Assembly: GCA_963838795.1 (NCBI GenBank)
Contig: CAWISL010000006.1
Span: forward strand, 1 to 64,000
DNA: 64,000 nt
Direction: 5' to 3'
DNA from: JAIBJN01 sp963838795
GTDB taxonomy: Bacteria; Actinomycetota; Thermoleophilia; Gaiellales; Gaiellaceae
This document shows, piece by piece, positions 31,691 to 40,325 of this stretch (position 1 is the stretch's first letter; every line of letters starts with the position of its first letter). The position numbers and the translations under genes are program-made. A model generated the notes under the pieces. The model ran no database searches. It was not told the DNA's origin and saw only the letters and a program-made list of their open reading frames with translations.

Positions 31691-33235
31691 ATGGAACACC
31701 ACGGCTCGGAGAGCTACTACATCCTCGGCGAGGGGCTCCTCGGAGAGAGCGACGGCGGGCGCGAACGCGTCCTCGCAGCCGCGGTTGAGGCCGCCGCGCC
31801 GCCGTTTCGCTTCACGAGGCTCGGCCCGAAGGGGCCTCCGCTGTCCGATTCGACGTTGGAGCGGGTCGCCGATGCGATGACCGCAAGCGACAGCCGTCGC
31901 GAGTCGCGGATCCCGGCCGGCTACACGTACCTCGGCCAGTTCGTCGATCACGACCTCACATTCGACGAGACGACGGTCATGCTCGGCGAACGGATCACGC
32001 CCGCCCAGCTTGTTCAGGCTCGCTCGCCGAGCCTCGACCTCGATTCGCTCTACGGCGCGGGCCCTCAGGATCCGGACTCGGCCAAGTTCTACGACGACAT
32101 CCGCCTCAAGATGGGGAGGACCGACGCAGTCGGCGGCGACAGGGCGCGGCAGGGCTTCGACCTCCCGCGGCGCTCGAGCGGGACCGCGGCGGAGCGGCGT
32201 CAGGCGGTGATCCCCGACAGGCGGAACGACGAGAACCTCGCCGTGGCGTCGACGCACCTGGCCCTCATGCGCTTCCACAACCGCGTCGTCGACCGGCTGG
32301 CGTCATCGGTTCCACAGGCTCAGCGGTTCGTGAGAGCCAGGGAGCGGGTCGTCAAGCACTACCAGTGGCTGCTCCGCCACGACTACCTGCCGCGAATTTG
32401 CGACCCCGCGGTCGTTCGGGACGTGTTCACGAACAACCGCAAAGTGTTCGAGGTGGGCGCTGCGCCGACGGACGTCCCGACGATGCCGATCGAGTTCTCC
32501 GTCGCCGCGTTCCGGCTCGGGCACAGCATGGTCAGGGACGAGTACAGCTGGAATCGGCGCTTCGACTTCGGAAGCGCCACGCTCGGTCTCCTCTTCGACT
32601 TCTCCGGCCTGAGCGGTAGCCTCGGCGGTGGGCGGCGCCTGCCCAGCAACTGGATCGCGGACTTCCGCAGGCTCTTCGACTTCGACCAGGCCGACCGGGA
32701 TGATCTGACCGTCCCAGCCGCGAGGTTCAACCGCGCCATGCGGATCGACACGGCGGTCGTCGGCTCGCTCCGGAGGCTCCGCCGGGTCACGCCCGGCGAG
32801 ACGCGCAACCTTGCCCTCCGCAACCTGCTCCGGGCCAAGATGCTGCGGCTCGCCACCGGCCAGCAGATGGCGAGGCTCCTGCGCAGCAAGGGCGTCGCGG
32901 TGACGACGCTCACGAAGGCGCAGATCAGAAACGGCAGCAACGGCGCCGAGCTCGACGGGCTCACCGCGGCGCAGCGCGACGCGTTCCTCCGGGACACGCC
33001 GCTCTGGTTCTACATCCTGCGAGAGGCCGAGCTCGGCGGCGGGAAGCTTCGCGGGGTCGGCGCCCGGCTCGTAGCGGAGACGTTCCACCGCGCGATGGAG
33101 GGGAGCGAGTTCTCGATCGTCCGCGAACCGACTTGGCGCCCGACGCTGGGGCCGGACTCGACCACGTTCCGGATGGTCGACCTCCTCCTGTTCGCCGCGA
33201 ACGGGAAGAAGTCGGTGATCGCGCCCTTGGGTTAA
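31691..33235 (+). CDS. animal-type haem peroxidase
   Basis: A 514-residue protein of the peroxidase-cyclooxygenase superfamily. The distal haem pocket is AGYTYLGQFVDHDLTFDET (His in VDHD). The proximal side is PIEFSVAAFRLGHSMVRDEY (His in RLGHS). There is no signal peptide or extra domain. Bacterial members are thought to act in defence or halide oxidation; the substrate is unknown. The ATG at 31691 follows GGGAGGGG. It lies 62 bases after the candidate selenoprotein, and a redox link is only positional. Confidence 0.88.
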   Translation: MEHHGSESYYILGEGLLGESDGGRERVLAAAVEAAAPPFRFTRLGPKGPPLSDSTLERVADAMTASDSRRESRIPAGYTYLGQFVDHDLTFDETTVMLGERITPAQLVQARSPSLDLDSLYGAGPQDPDSAKFYDDIRLKMGRTDAVGGDRARQGFDLPRRSSGTAAERRQAVIPDRRNDENLAVASTHLALMRFHNRVVDRLASSVPQAQRFVRARERVVKHYQWLLRHDYLPRICDPAVVRDVFTNNRKVFEVGAAPTDVPTMPIEFSVAAFRLGHSMVRDEYSWNRRFDFGSATLGLLFDFSGLSGSLGGGRRLPSNWIADFRRLFDFDQADRDDLTVPAARFNRAMRIDTAVVGSLRRLRRVTPGETRNLALRNLLRAKMLRLATGQQMARLLRSKGVAVTTLTKAQIRNGSNGAELDGLTAAQRDAFLRDTPLWFYILREAELGGGKLRGVGARLVAETFHRAMEGSEFSIVREPTWRPTLGPDSTTFRMVDLLLFAANGKKSVIAPLG

Positions 33236-34872
33236 CTCCCGTCCGGGGCCATGAACGGGTAGCGATAGTCCGTCGGCGGGACGAAGGTCTCCTTGATCGT
33301 CCGCGGGCTCACCCAGCGGATCAGGTTCCAGAGCGAGCCGGCCTTGTCGTTCGTCCCGGACGCGCGCGCGCCGCCGAAGGGCTGCTGGGCGACGACCGCG
33401 CCCGTGGGCTTGTCGTTGACGTAGAGGTTCCCGGCCGTGTAGCGGAGGACGTCGGAGGCCTCGATCACGGCCTCGCGCTCGCCGGCGAAGATCGCCCCGG
33501 TGAGCGCATAAGGCGCCGTCTTGTCGATCAGCTCCAGCGTCTCCTCCCAGCTCCCGTCCGGGTAGACGAAGGTCGTGACGACCGGGCCGAAGAGCTCGTC
33601 CCGCAGAAGGCGGAAGTCGGGATCCTTTGTGCGGATGACCGTCGGTTGCACGAAGTACCCCTCGCTGTCGTCGTACCCGCCGCCGACGACGACCTCGCTC
33701 TTCGCGTCGGCCTTCGCCTCCTCGATCGCCTCCTTCTGCGTGGCGAACGAGCTGGCGTCGATGACGGCCCCCATGAAGTTCGAGAAGTCGGAGACGTCGC
33801 CGTACTTGAGCTCCCCGACCTGCGAGACGAGCTGCTCCTGGATGGCCGGCCACATGCTCTCGGGGGCGTAGACGCGTGAAGCGGCCGAGCACTTCTGGCC
33901 CTGGTACTCGAAGGAGCCGCGCAGGATCGCCGTGGCGACGGCCTCGGCGTCCGCGGTCGGGTGCGCGACGATGAAGTCCTTGCCGCCGGTCTCCCCGACG
34001 ATGCGCGGGTAGCTGCGGTAGCCGGCGATGTTCTCTCCGATCGTCTTCCACATCCCCTGGAAGACGGCTGTCGAGCCGGTGAAGTGGACGCCGGCGAGAT
34101 CGGAGCTCGCGAGCGCCGCGTCGCCGATGTCCTTGCCCGAGCCGTAGACGAGGTTGATGACCCCGTCCGGGAGCCCGGCCTCCTGGAAGATCCGCATCGT
34201 GTAGTAGGCGGAGAGCATCGCCGTCGAGGCGGGCTTCCAGAGGACGGTGTTGCCCATGAGCGCCGGCGCGCCGGTGAGATTGCCGCCGATGGCGGTGAAG
34301 TTGAACGGCGAGACCGCGAAGACGAAGCCCTCGAGCGGCCGGTACTCCAGGCGGTTCCAGACACCCGGGCTCGAGACGGGCTGCTCTTCGTACATTCGCG
34401 TCATGAACGCGGGGTTGAAGCGCCAGAAGTCGATCAGCTCGCAGGCCGCGTCGATCTCGGCCTGATGGGCCGTCTTCGACTGGCCCAGCATCGTGGCCGC
34501 GTTCAGGGTGTCGCGCCACGGTCCTGCGAGGAGCTCCGCCGCGCGGAGGAAGATGGCGGCTCGTTCCTCCCAGGGAACGCGATGCCAGTCCTCCCACGCC
34601 TCGGCCGAGGCCGCGATCGCCGCCTCGACCTCCTTCGGCCCGCCCTGGTGGACGTCGGCGAGGACGTGATCCTTGTCGTGCGGCATGACCGCCTGCTTCG
34701 TCTTCCCGGTCTGGACATCCCGGCCGCCGATCACGAGCGGGATCTCGATTCGCTCGTTCTTCATCTGCTCGAGCCGGAGCTGGAGGCTGGCGCGCTCGGG
34801 CGAGCCGGGCGCGTAGTCGCGGATCGGCTCGTTCACCGGCGGCGGGACGCGGAAGATCCCCGGAGCGCTCAC
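33232..34872 (-). CDS. pruA: L-glutamate gamma-semialdehyde dehydrogenase (1-pyrroline-5-carboxylate dehydrogenase)
   Basis: Second step of proline breakdown, giving glutamate and NADH. The 546-residue length and VIGGRDVQTGKTKQAVMPHD start are those of RocA/PruA type. The catalytic Glu is in IVGETGGKDF and Cys in YQGQKCSAASRVY. NAD contacts include SPFNFTAIGGNL. No proline dehydrogenase gene is adjacent. The GTG start at 34872 leaves 13 bases to the divergent ogt gene. Its stop overlaps the peroxidase stop by four bases. Confidence 0.94.
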   Translation of the reverse strand: MSAPGIFRVPPPVNEPIRDYAPGSPERASLQLRLEQMKNERIEIPLVIGGRDVQTGKTKQAVMPHDKDHVLADVHQGGPKEVEAAIAASAEAWEDWHRVPWEERAAIFLRAAELLAGPWRDTLNAATMLGQSKTAHQAEIDAACELIDFWRFNPAFMTRMYEEQPVSSPGVWNRLEYRPLEGFVFAVSPFNFTAIGGNLTGAPALMGNTVLWKPASTAMLSAYYTMRIFQEAGLPDGVINLVYGSGKDIGDAALASSDLAGVHFTGSTAVFQGMWKTIGENIAGYRSYPRIVGETGGKDFIVAHPTADAEAVATAILRGSFEYQGQKCSAASRVYAPESMWPAIQEQLVSQVGELKYGDVSDFSNFMGAVIDASSFATQKEAIEEAKADAKSEVVVGGGYDDSEGYFVQPTVIRTKDPDFRLLRDELFGPVVTTFVYPDGSWEETLELIDKTAPYALTGAIFAGEREAVIEASDVLRYTAGNLYVNDKPTGAVVAQQPFGGARASGTNDKAGSLWNLIRWVSPRTIKETFVPPTDYRYPFMAPDGS

Positions 34873-34885
34873 GACTCGGCATTCT

Positions 34886-35356
34886 ATGGGCGTGGGCATG
34901 GACGTGGTGGCGTACGACGTGCCGGCCTGGGGGGTCGGCGAGCTCTACTTCAAGGCCGGGAAGCTCCTCTATCACGAGCTCCCGCGAGCGGGCTCGTCGG
35001 GGGCAGACCGCTCGGAGCATCCGCTCGCCGAGCGCGTGCTGGCGTATTTCCGCGGCGAGCGCGCCTCCTTCAGGGACGTGGAGCTCGACGCGGACTGGGC
35101 GACGCCGTTCCAGCAGGCGCTCGCAGAGGCTCTGCGGGCCGTTCCCTGGGGCGAGGTGGTCACCTACGGCGAGCTGGCGGCGCTCGCAGGCCGCCCTCGC
35201 GCGCCGCGCGCCGCGGGGACGTTCTGTGCCGAGAACGCGTTCCCGCTGATCGTCCCGTGCCATCGCGTCGTCGCCTCGTCGGGGCTCGGGAGCTACGGCT
35301 CGCTGGGCGTCGAGTACAAGCGGCGGCTGCTCGCGCTGGAGGGCGTAGCTCTCTGA
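34886..35356 (+). CDS. ogt: methylated-DNA--protein-cysteine methyltransferase
   Basis: Repairs O6-alkylguanine by moving the alkyl group to its own cysteine. The acceptor is in PLIVPCHRVVASSGLGSYG. The upstream ATPFQQALAEALRAVPWGEV and TYGELAALAGRPRAPRAAG form the DNA-binding helix-turn-helix. The Arg finger position fits. The short N-terminal domain is typical of Ogt (156 residues). Confidence 0.93.
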   Translation: MGVGMDVVAYDVPAWGVGELYFKAGKLLYHELPRAGSSGADRSEHPLAERVLAYFRGERASFRDVELDADWATPFQQALAEALRAVPWGEVVTYGELAALAGRPRAPRAAGTFCAENAFPLIVPCHRVVASSGLGSYGSLGVEYKRRLLALEGVAL

Positions 35357-36273
35357 GCCTCTCGCAGGACGTGCGGGAGGAGCTCGCGGCGATCGAGCCG
35401 CGGAAGGCCTGCTGCCGGCTGGCCGAGCTCTCGGCGCTCGTCCGCGGCGCCGGAAGCGTCCACCTGCGCGGCGGGGGCCGCATCGCCGTCCACCTCGAGC
35501 TGGCGAGCGGACCGGTCGCGCGGCGCGCGTTCGTGCTCTTGCGCTCCTACGGTGTCCCTTGCGAGATCAGGACGTACAGGCGGCGTGCCTTCGAGCAGGC
35601 GACGCGCTACCAGCTCCATCTCGAGGACGATGCCCGCGCCCTCCAGGCGTTGAACGAGGCAGGCGTCCTTGATGCCAACCTCGCGCCGCTCGAGCGGCCC
35701 CCGAAGCGGGTCGTCTCCCGGACCTGCTGCCGGGCGGCCTACCTCCGCGGCGCCTTCCTCGCAGCGGGGTCGGTGAGCGGCCCGCGCAACGCCCACCTCG
35801 AGCTTCGCGCTGCCGCGGCCGGAGCGGCGACCTTCCTCGCCGAGCTTGCCGCCGCCGAGGGCTTCTCGCTCGCCGTGTACGAGCGCAGCGGCCATGCCGT
35901 TGCCTACGCGAAGGGGACGGAGACGATCGGCGAGCTCCTCGCCTTCCTCGGCGCCCAGGAGGCCGCGCTTCGCCTCGGCGAGGAGGCGGTCGTGGCCGCG
36001 ACCCGGGCGCGGGCGAACCGGCTCGCCAACGCCGACCACGCCAACATCGTGCGCACTAGCCGCGCCGCCGACGTCCAGCTGCGCGCCATCCGCCGCCTCG
36101 AGCGCGAAGGCCGGCTAGGGGAGCTGGCGCCCGAGCTGGGGGAGATCGCCCGGCTGCGGGTCCGCCACCCGACGCTCTCGCTGCGCGAGCTCGCCCGCCG
36201 CTGCGAGCCCCCGGCGACCAAGGCCGCCGCCCATCGCCGGCTGGCGCGGATCCAGCGCCTCGCCGAGCTCTAG
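35353..36273 (+). CDS. whiA: sporulation/cell-division regulator WhiA
   Basis: Homing-endonuclease-like N-terminal domain followed by a C-terminal helix-turn-helix (VRHPTLSLRELARRCEPPAT). The start of homology, SLSQDVREELAAIEP, demands a start at or before the CTG at 35353, which overlaps the ogt stop as CTGA. The only standard start in frame is GTG at 35371, which would remove the first six residues. The RANADHANIVRTSRAADVQL motif is diagnostic. WhiA lies upstream of gap here, as in many actinobacteria, but the usual yvcK and rapZ are absent from its upstream side. Confidence 0.92.
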   Translation: MSLSQDVREELAAIEPRKACCRLAELSALVRGAGSVHLRGGGRIAVHLELASGPVARRAFVLLRSYGVPCEIRTYRRRAFEQATRYQLHLEDDARALQALNEAGVLDANLAPLERPPKRVVSRTCCRAAYLRGAFLAAGSVSGPRNAHLELRAAAAGAATFLAELAAAEGFSLAVYERSGHAVAYAKGTETIGELLAFLGAQEAALRLGEEAVVAATRARANRLANADHANIVRTSRAADVQLRAIRRLEREGRLGELAPELGEIARLRVRHPTLSLRELARRCEPPATKAAAHRRLARIQRLAEL

Positions 36274-36488
36274 CCCCGTGACGAGAGCGGGCCGGAGGGG
36301 AAGCTCCGAGGACGACCTCCCCCTCCGCTTGCGCCCACGCTCCGGACCGTGGCGCCGAACGGGGTCTGAATCCGACGCCGGACGAGCGTAGACCCGCTCT
36401 CCCGGCGAGCCTAATCGGCACAACCAGGAATTTCCACCATTCCCGCGCCGATAGAATCGCGCCGCGTCGAAACGTCGAGGGAGGCAGT

Positions 36489-37484
36489 ATGAGCGTACGG
36501 GTGGGCATCAACGGCTTCGGGCGGATCGGCCGCAACTTCTTCCGCTCGGCCCGCCTGCGCGGCGAGGACGTCGAGATCGTGGCGGTGAACGACCTCGGGG
36601 ACGCCGCGACGATGGCCCACCTGCTCAAGTACGACTCGGTGCTCGGCCCGCTGGACGCAGACGTGGAAGCGACCGACGGCGCCATCGTCGTCGACGGCGC
36701 GGAGCTCAAGCTCCTGAACGAGCGGGATCCGTCGGCGCTCCCCTGGGCGGACCTCGGCGTGGACGTCGTGCTCGAGTCCACGGGGCTCTTCACGAAGCGC
36801 GAGCAGGCGCAGCTGCACCTCGACGCGGGCGCCCCGCGGGTCCTGATCTCCGCGCCTGCGACCGATCCGGACGTGACGCTCGTCCTCGGGGTGAACGAAG
36901 ACGCCTACGACCCGGATCAGCACCGGATCGTGTCCAACGCCTCCTGCACGACGAACTGCGTCGCGCCGCTCGCCAAGGTCCTGAACGACGCCTGGGGCAT
37001 CCAATCCGGGTTCATGACCACGATCCACGCGTACACGAACGACCAGCAGATCCTCGACCTCCCGCACAGCGACCTGCGGCGCGCGCGGGCGGCCGCGATC
37101 AACCTCATTCCGACCTCGACCGGCGCGGCCAAGGCGATCGGCGTCGTCATCCCGGCGCTGAAGGGCAAGGTGGACGGCGTCTCCGTGCGCGCCCCGGTCC
37201 CGGACGGGTCCCTCACCGACCTCGTCGTCCGGCTCGGCGCCGAGGTCACCGCCGACGAGGTCAACGCCCGCTATCGCGAGCTGGCCGATACCGGGCCTCT
37301 CGCAGGGATCCTTCGGTACACCGACGAGCCCCTCGTCTCCTCCGACATCGTGGGCGATCCCTACTCGTGCATCTTCGACAGCGAGCTGACGATGGCCCAT
37401 GGCAGCATGGTCAAGGTCTTCGGCTGGTACGACAACGAGTGGGGCTACAGCTCGCGGCTCGTGGACCTCGTCCAACGCCTCTAG
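36489..37484 (+). CDS. gap: glyceraldehyde-3-phosphate dehydrogenase
   Basis: Oxidises GAP with NAD+ and phosphate. NAD fold VGINGFGRIGRNFFR at the N-terminus, active-site Cys in SNASCTTNCVAPLAKV, and WYDNEWGYSSRLVDLVQ at the C-terminus. It is full length (331 residues). GGGAGGCAGT precedes the ATG. It opens the glycolytic run with pgk 12 bases downstream. Confidence 0.97.
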   Translation: MSVRVGINGFGRIGRNFFRSARLRGEDVEIVAVNDLGDAATMAHLLKYDSVLGPLDADVEATDGAIVVDGAELKLLNERDPSALPWADLGVDVVLESTGLFTKREQAQLHLDAGAPRVLISAPATDPDVTLVLGVNEDAYDPDQHRIVSNASCTTNCVAPLAKVLNDAWGIQSGFMTTIHAYTNDQQILDLPHSDLRRARAAAINLIPTSTGAAKAIGVVIPALKGKVDGVSVRAPVPDGSLTDLVVRLGAEVTADEVNARYRELADTGPLAGILRYTDEPLVSSDIVGDPYSCIFDSELTMAHGSMVKVFGWYDNEWGYSSRLVDLVQRL

Positions 37485-37496
37485 GACGCGACCGGA

Positions 37497-38528
37497 GTGC
37501 ACCGCCCGCGCTCGGTCGAAGGCGCCGAAGTCGCCGGCAAGCGCGCGCTCGTCCGCGTCGACTTCAACGTGCCGCTCGAGGAGAGGCGCGTCGCAGACGA
37601 CACGCGGATCCGCGCCGCGCTGCCGACGATCAAGCTCCTGCTCGACCGCGGCGCGTCCGAGGTCGTGCTCATGTCGCATCTCGGGCGGCCCAAGGGGCCG
37701 GACCCCGCCTTTTCGATGGCGCCGGTCGAGGCGCGGCTGAGCGAGCTGCTGCCCGACGACCGGATCCGGCTGCTCGAGAACACGCGCTTCGACCCGCGCG
37801 AGACCGCGAACGACCCTGAGCTCGCGCGGGAGCTGGCGGCGAACGGCGACCTCTTCGTCAACGACGCCTTCGGATCGGCCCACCGCGCCCACGCGTCGAC
37901 CGAAGGCGTCGCGCATCTGCTTCCCGCCTACGCCGGGCTCCTGCTCCTGCGGGAGCTCGAGGAGCTCGACTCGTTGCTCGAGGGCCCGGAGCCGCCGTTC
38001 GTCGCGGTTCTCGGCGGCGCCAAGGTGGCGGACAAGATCGGCGTCCTCAGGGCGCTCGGCGAGCGGGCGGACAGGATCCTGATCGGCGGCAAGATGGCGG
38101 AGGAGGTCGAGCGCGACGCCGGGTACGAGCTTCCGACCGACGTCGTCGCGGCTGCCGCCTTCGAGCCGGACGCTGAGGCCCGCGTCGTCTCGTGGGACGC
38201 GGTGCCGGACGGCTGGCTCGGGCTCGACGTCGGGCCGGCGACGAGCGAACGGTACGCAGGGTGGATCGCCGAGGCGCGTACCGTGTTCTGGAACGGGCCC
38301 ATGGGCGTCTTCGAGTGGCCGCGCTTTGCGGAGGGGACGAGAGCGGTGGCCGACGCGGTCGCTGCCGCCGACGCGCACACGATCGTGGGCGGCGGCGACT
38401 CGGTGCGGGCCGTCGAGGAGCTCGGGCTCACCGATCGGATCGACTGGATCTCGACCGGGGGCGGCGCCGCGCTCGAGCTGCTCGAGGGCAAGGAGCTCCC
38501 GGGCGTCGTCGCCATCCCGGAGGCGTGA
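37497..38528 (+). CDS. pgk: phosphoglycerate kinase (short form)
   Basis: Makes ATP from 1,3-bisphosphoglycerate. RVDFNVPLEERRVADDTRIR, MSHLGRPKG, FVNDAFGSAHRAHAST and GGGDSVRAVEELG are all present. At 343 residues it is about 45-50 short of the usual ~390. Part of the loss lies between ILIGGKMAEEVERDAGYELP and TDVVAAAAF, where a helix-loop segment of roughly 20-45 residues normally follows the GGAMA motif. The catalytic and nucleotide residues are retained, so it should be active. The start is GTG. Confidence 0.94.
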   Translation: MHRPRSVEGAEVAGKRALVRVDFNVPLEERRVADDTRIRAALPTIKLLLDRGASEVVLMSHLGRPKGPDPAFSMAPVEARLSELLPDDRIRLLENTRFDPRETANDPELARELAANGDLFVNDAFGSAHRAHASTEGVAHLLPAYAGLLLLRELEELDSLLEGPEPPFVAVLGGAKVADKIGVLRALGERADRILIGGKMAEEVERDAGYELPTDVVAAAAFEPDAEARVVSWDAVPDGWLGLDVGPATSERYAGWIAEARTVFWNGPMGVFEWPRFAEGTRAVADAVAAADAHTIVGGGDSVRAVEELGLTDRIDWISTGGGAALELLEGKELPGVVAIPEA

Positions 38529-38563
38529 GTGAGAACCGAGCAACGACGGCTTAGGAGGAACCC

Positions 38564-39526
38564 GTGAGAGCGATCGTCCAGGACCGGTACGGCCCAGCGG
38601 ATGTCTTGGAGCTCAGGGAGGTCGGGCGCCCGTCGGTCGGCGACGGCGAGGTGCTCGTGCGTGTGCATGCGGCCTCCGTCAATCCTCAGGACTGGCACAT
38701 CATGCGGGCCAGCCCCTTCATCGTCCGCGCGTCGGGGTACGGGCTGCGCATCCCGAAGAAGCCAATCAGGGGAACCGACGCCGCCGGGCGGGTCGAGGCG
38801 GTTGGCAAGAACGTGACACGGTTCCGGCCGGGTGACGAGGTGTTCGGCTGGTGCGAGGGTGCGTTCGCCGACTACGTGTGTGCCGACGAGAGCCAGTTCG
38901 TCTCGAAGCCGGCCGGTCTCTCCTTCGAGAGCGCCGCCACTGTCGCCATGGCCGGCTGTACTGCGCTCCAGGGGCTTCGCGACGCGGGTGCCGTCCAGCC
39001 GGGCCAGGAGGTCCTGATCATCGGCGCGGCGGGAGGCGTGGGCACGTTCGCCGTGCAGATCGCCAAGGAACTCGGCTGCCGCGTCACCGGTGTGTGCAGC
39101 ACGACGAAGATGGAGCTCGTCCGTTCGCTCGGCGCCGACCACGCGATCGACTACACGAACGAGGATTTCACGCGTGGCGAGCGGCGCTACGACCTGATCT
39201 TTCAGCTGGCGGGGACCGCGTCGCCCTCTGCTTGCAGGCGCGCGCTCACCCCGCACGGCACGCTCGTGCTCAGCAGCGGCGAAGGCCGGTTCGCCGGCAT
39301 CGACCGCATCGTGCGGGCGCTCGTCTCCTCACCGTTCGTCGGCCAGCGGCTGCGAATGCTCCTCACGAAGGAGACGAACGAGGACCTGGTGACCCTGGCG
39401 GAGCTCATCGAAGCCGGCAACGTCACGCCGGTCATCGACAGGAGCTATCCGTTGAGCGAGGTCCCCGAGGCGATCTCGTACGTGGAAGAGGGACACGCTC
39501 GAGGGAAGGTCGTCATCACGCCGTGA
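38564..39526 (+). CDS. quinone oxidoreductase-like MDR dehydrogenase
   Basis: A 320-residue zinc-independent medium-chain reductase. GroES-like N-terminal part (VLVRVHAASVNPQDWHIMRA), NADP-binding LIIGAAGGVGTFAVQIAKEL and C-terminal YVEEGHARGKVVIT. No zinc ligands are evident. It has a good AGGAGG site before its GTG. It interrupts the otherwise glycolytic run between pgk and tpiA, which is unusual; its substrate is not predictable. Confidence 0.88.
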   Translation: MRAIVQDRYGPADVLELREVGRPSVGDGEVLVRVHAASVNPQDWHIMRASPFIVRASGYGLRIPKKPIRGTDAAGRVEAVGKNVTRFRPGDEVFGWCEGAFADYVCADESQFVSKPAGLSFESAATVAMAGCTALQGLRDAGAVQPGQEVLIIGAAGGVGTFAVQIAKELGCRVTGVCSTTKMELVRSLGADHAIDYTNEDFTRGERRYDLIFQLAGTASPSACRRALTPHGTLVLSSGEGRFAGIDRIVRALVSSPFVGQRLRMLLTKETNEDLVTLAELIEAGNVTPVIDRSYPLSEVPEAISYVEEGHARGKVVITP

Positions 39527-39584
39527 CCGGACTCGATAGGCTGGAATCGGTGGGTGGCCCGCGGCGGCCCCGCGTCAAGAGGAC

Positions 39585-40325
39585 ATGTCCGTGCTGATCG
39601 CCGGCAACTGGAAGATGTTCAAGGGGCCTGGGGAGACCGCGTCTTTCTGCTCCGAGCTTCTCGATCTCCTCGACGACGACGAGGGGGGCGTCGACATCGT
39701 GGTTGCGCCGCCGTTCGTCTCCCTCCAGCCGGCCGTCGCCGAGCTCGACGGGAGCCGGATCCGCGTCTTTGCGCAGAACGTCCACTGGGAGGAGGAAGGG
39801 GCGTACACGGGCGAGATCTCGCGGTCGATGCTCATCGCCGCCGGCGCCTCGGGCGCGATCGTCGGCCACTCCGAGCGGCGTCAGCTCTTCTGCGAGACGG
39901 ACGAGACGACGGCAAGCCGTGTGCGCGCCGCGCTCGACGCCGGCCTCGGCGTCATCGCCTGCGTCGGCGAGACGCTCGAGGAGCGGGAAGCGGGGGAGAC
40001 CGAAGCCGTCCTCCGCCGTCAGGTCGAGGCAATCGCCGCCGCCGTCCCGGAGCCACCCGGGGAGCTGGACGTCGCCTACGAGCCGGTCTGGGCGATCGGG
40101 ACGGGCAGGACCGCGACGCCCGAGACGGCCCAGGAGGCGCACGCGCTCATCCGCGGCCTCTATCCGGTGGGGCGGATTCTCTACGGCGGCTCCGTCAAGC
40201 CCGAGAACGCCGAAGAGCTGCTCGCCCAGCCGGACGTGAACGGGGCGCTCGTCGGCGGCGCCTCCCTCGACGTCGCCTCCTTCCTCGAGATTTGCCGGAC
40301 GGCCGCCCGCCTTTCCCGCTCGTAG
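39585..40325 (+). CDS. tpiA: triosephosphate isomerase
   Basis: Interconverts DHAP and GAP. GNWKMFKGPGE holds the Asn-Lys pair, GHSERRQLF the electrophilic His, and AYEPVWAIGTG the catalytic Glu. YGGSVKPENAEELL is the phosphate loop. It is full length at 246 residues. Its end overlaps gpmI by 34 bases. Confidence 0.97.
   Translation: MSVLIAGNWKMFKGPGETASFCSELLDLLDDDEGGVDIVVAPPFVSLQPAVAELDGSRIRVFAQNVHWEEEGAYTGEISRSMLIAAGASGAIVGHSERRQLFCETDETTASRVRAALDAGLGVIACVGETLEEREAGETEAVLRRQVEAIAAAVPEPPGELDVAYEPVWAIGTGRTATPETAQEAHALIRGLYPVGRILYGGSVKPENAEELLAQPDVNGALVGGASLDVASFLEICRTAARLSRS

Noticed and set aside
32303..35263. 986-codon minus-strand open frame
   Set aside because: It is an antisense shadow of the peroxidase and a wrong-frame reading of pruA; high GC leaves few stops. 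No motif in its translation.
36411..38543. 710-codon minus-strand open frame over gap and pgk
   Set aside because: Antisense shadow of two well-recognised enzymes.
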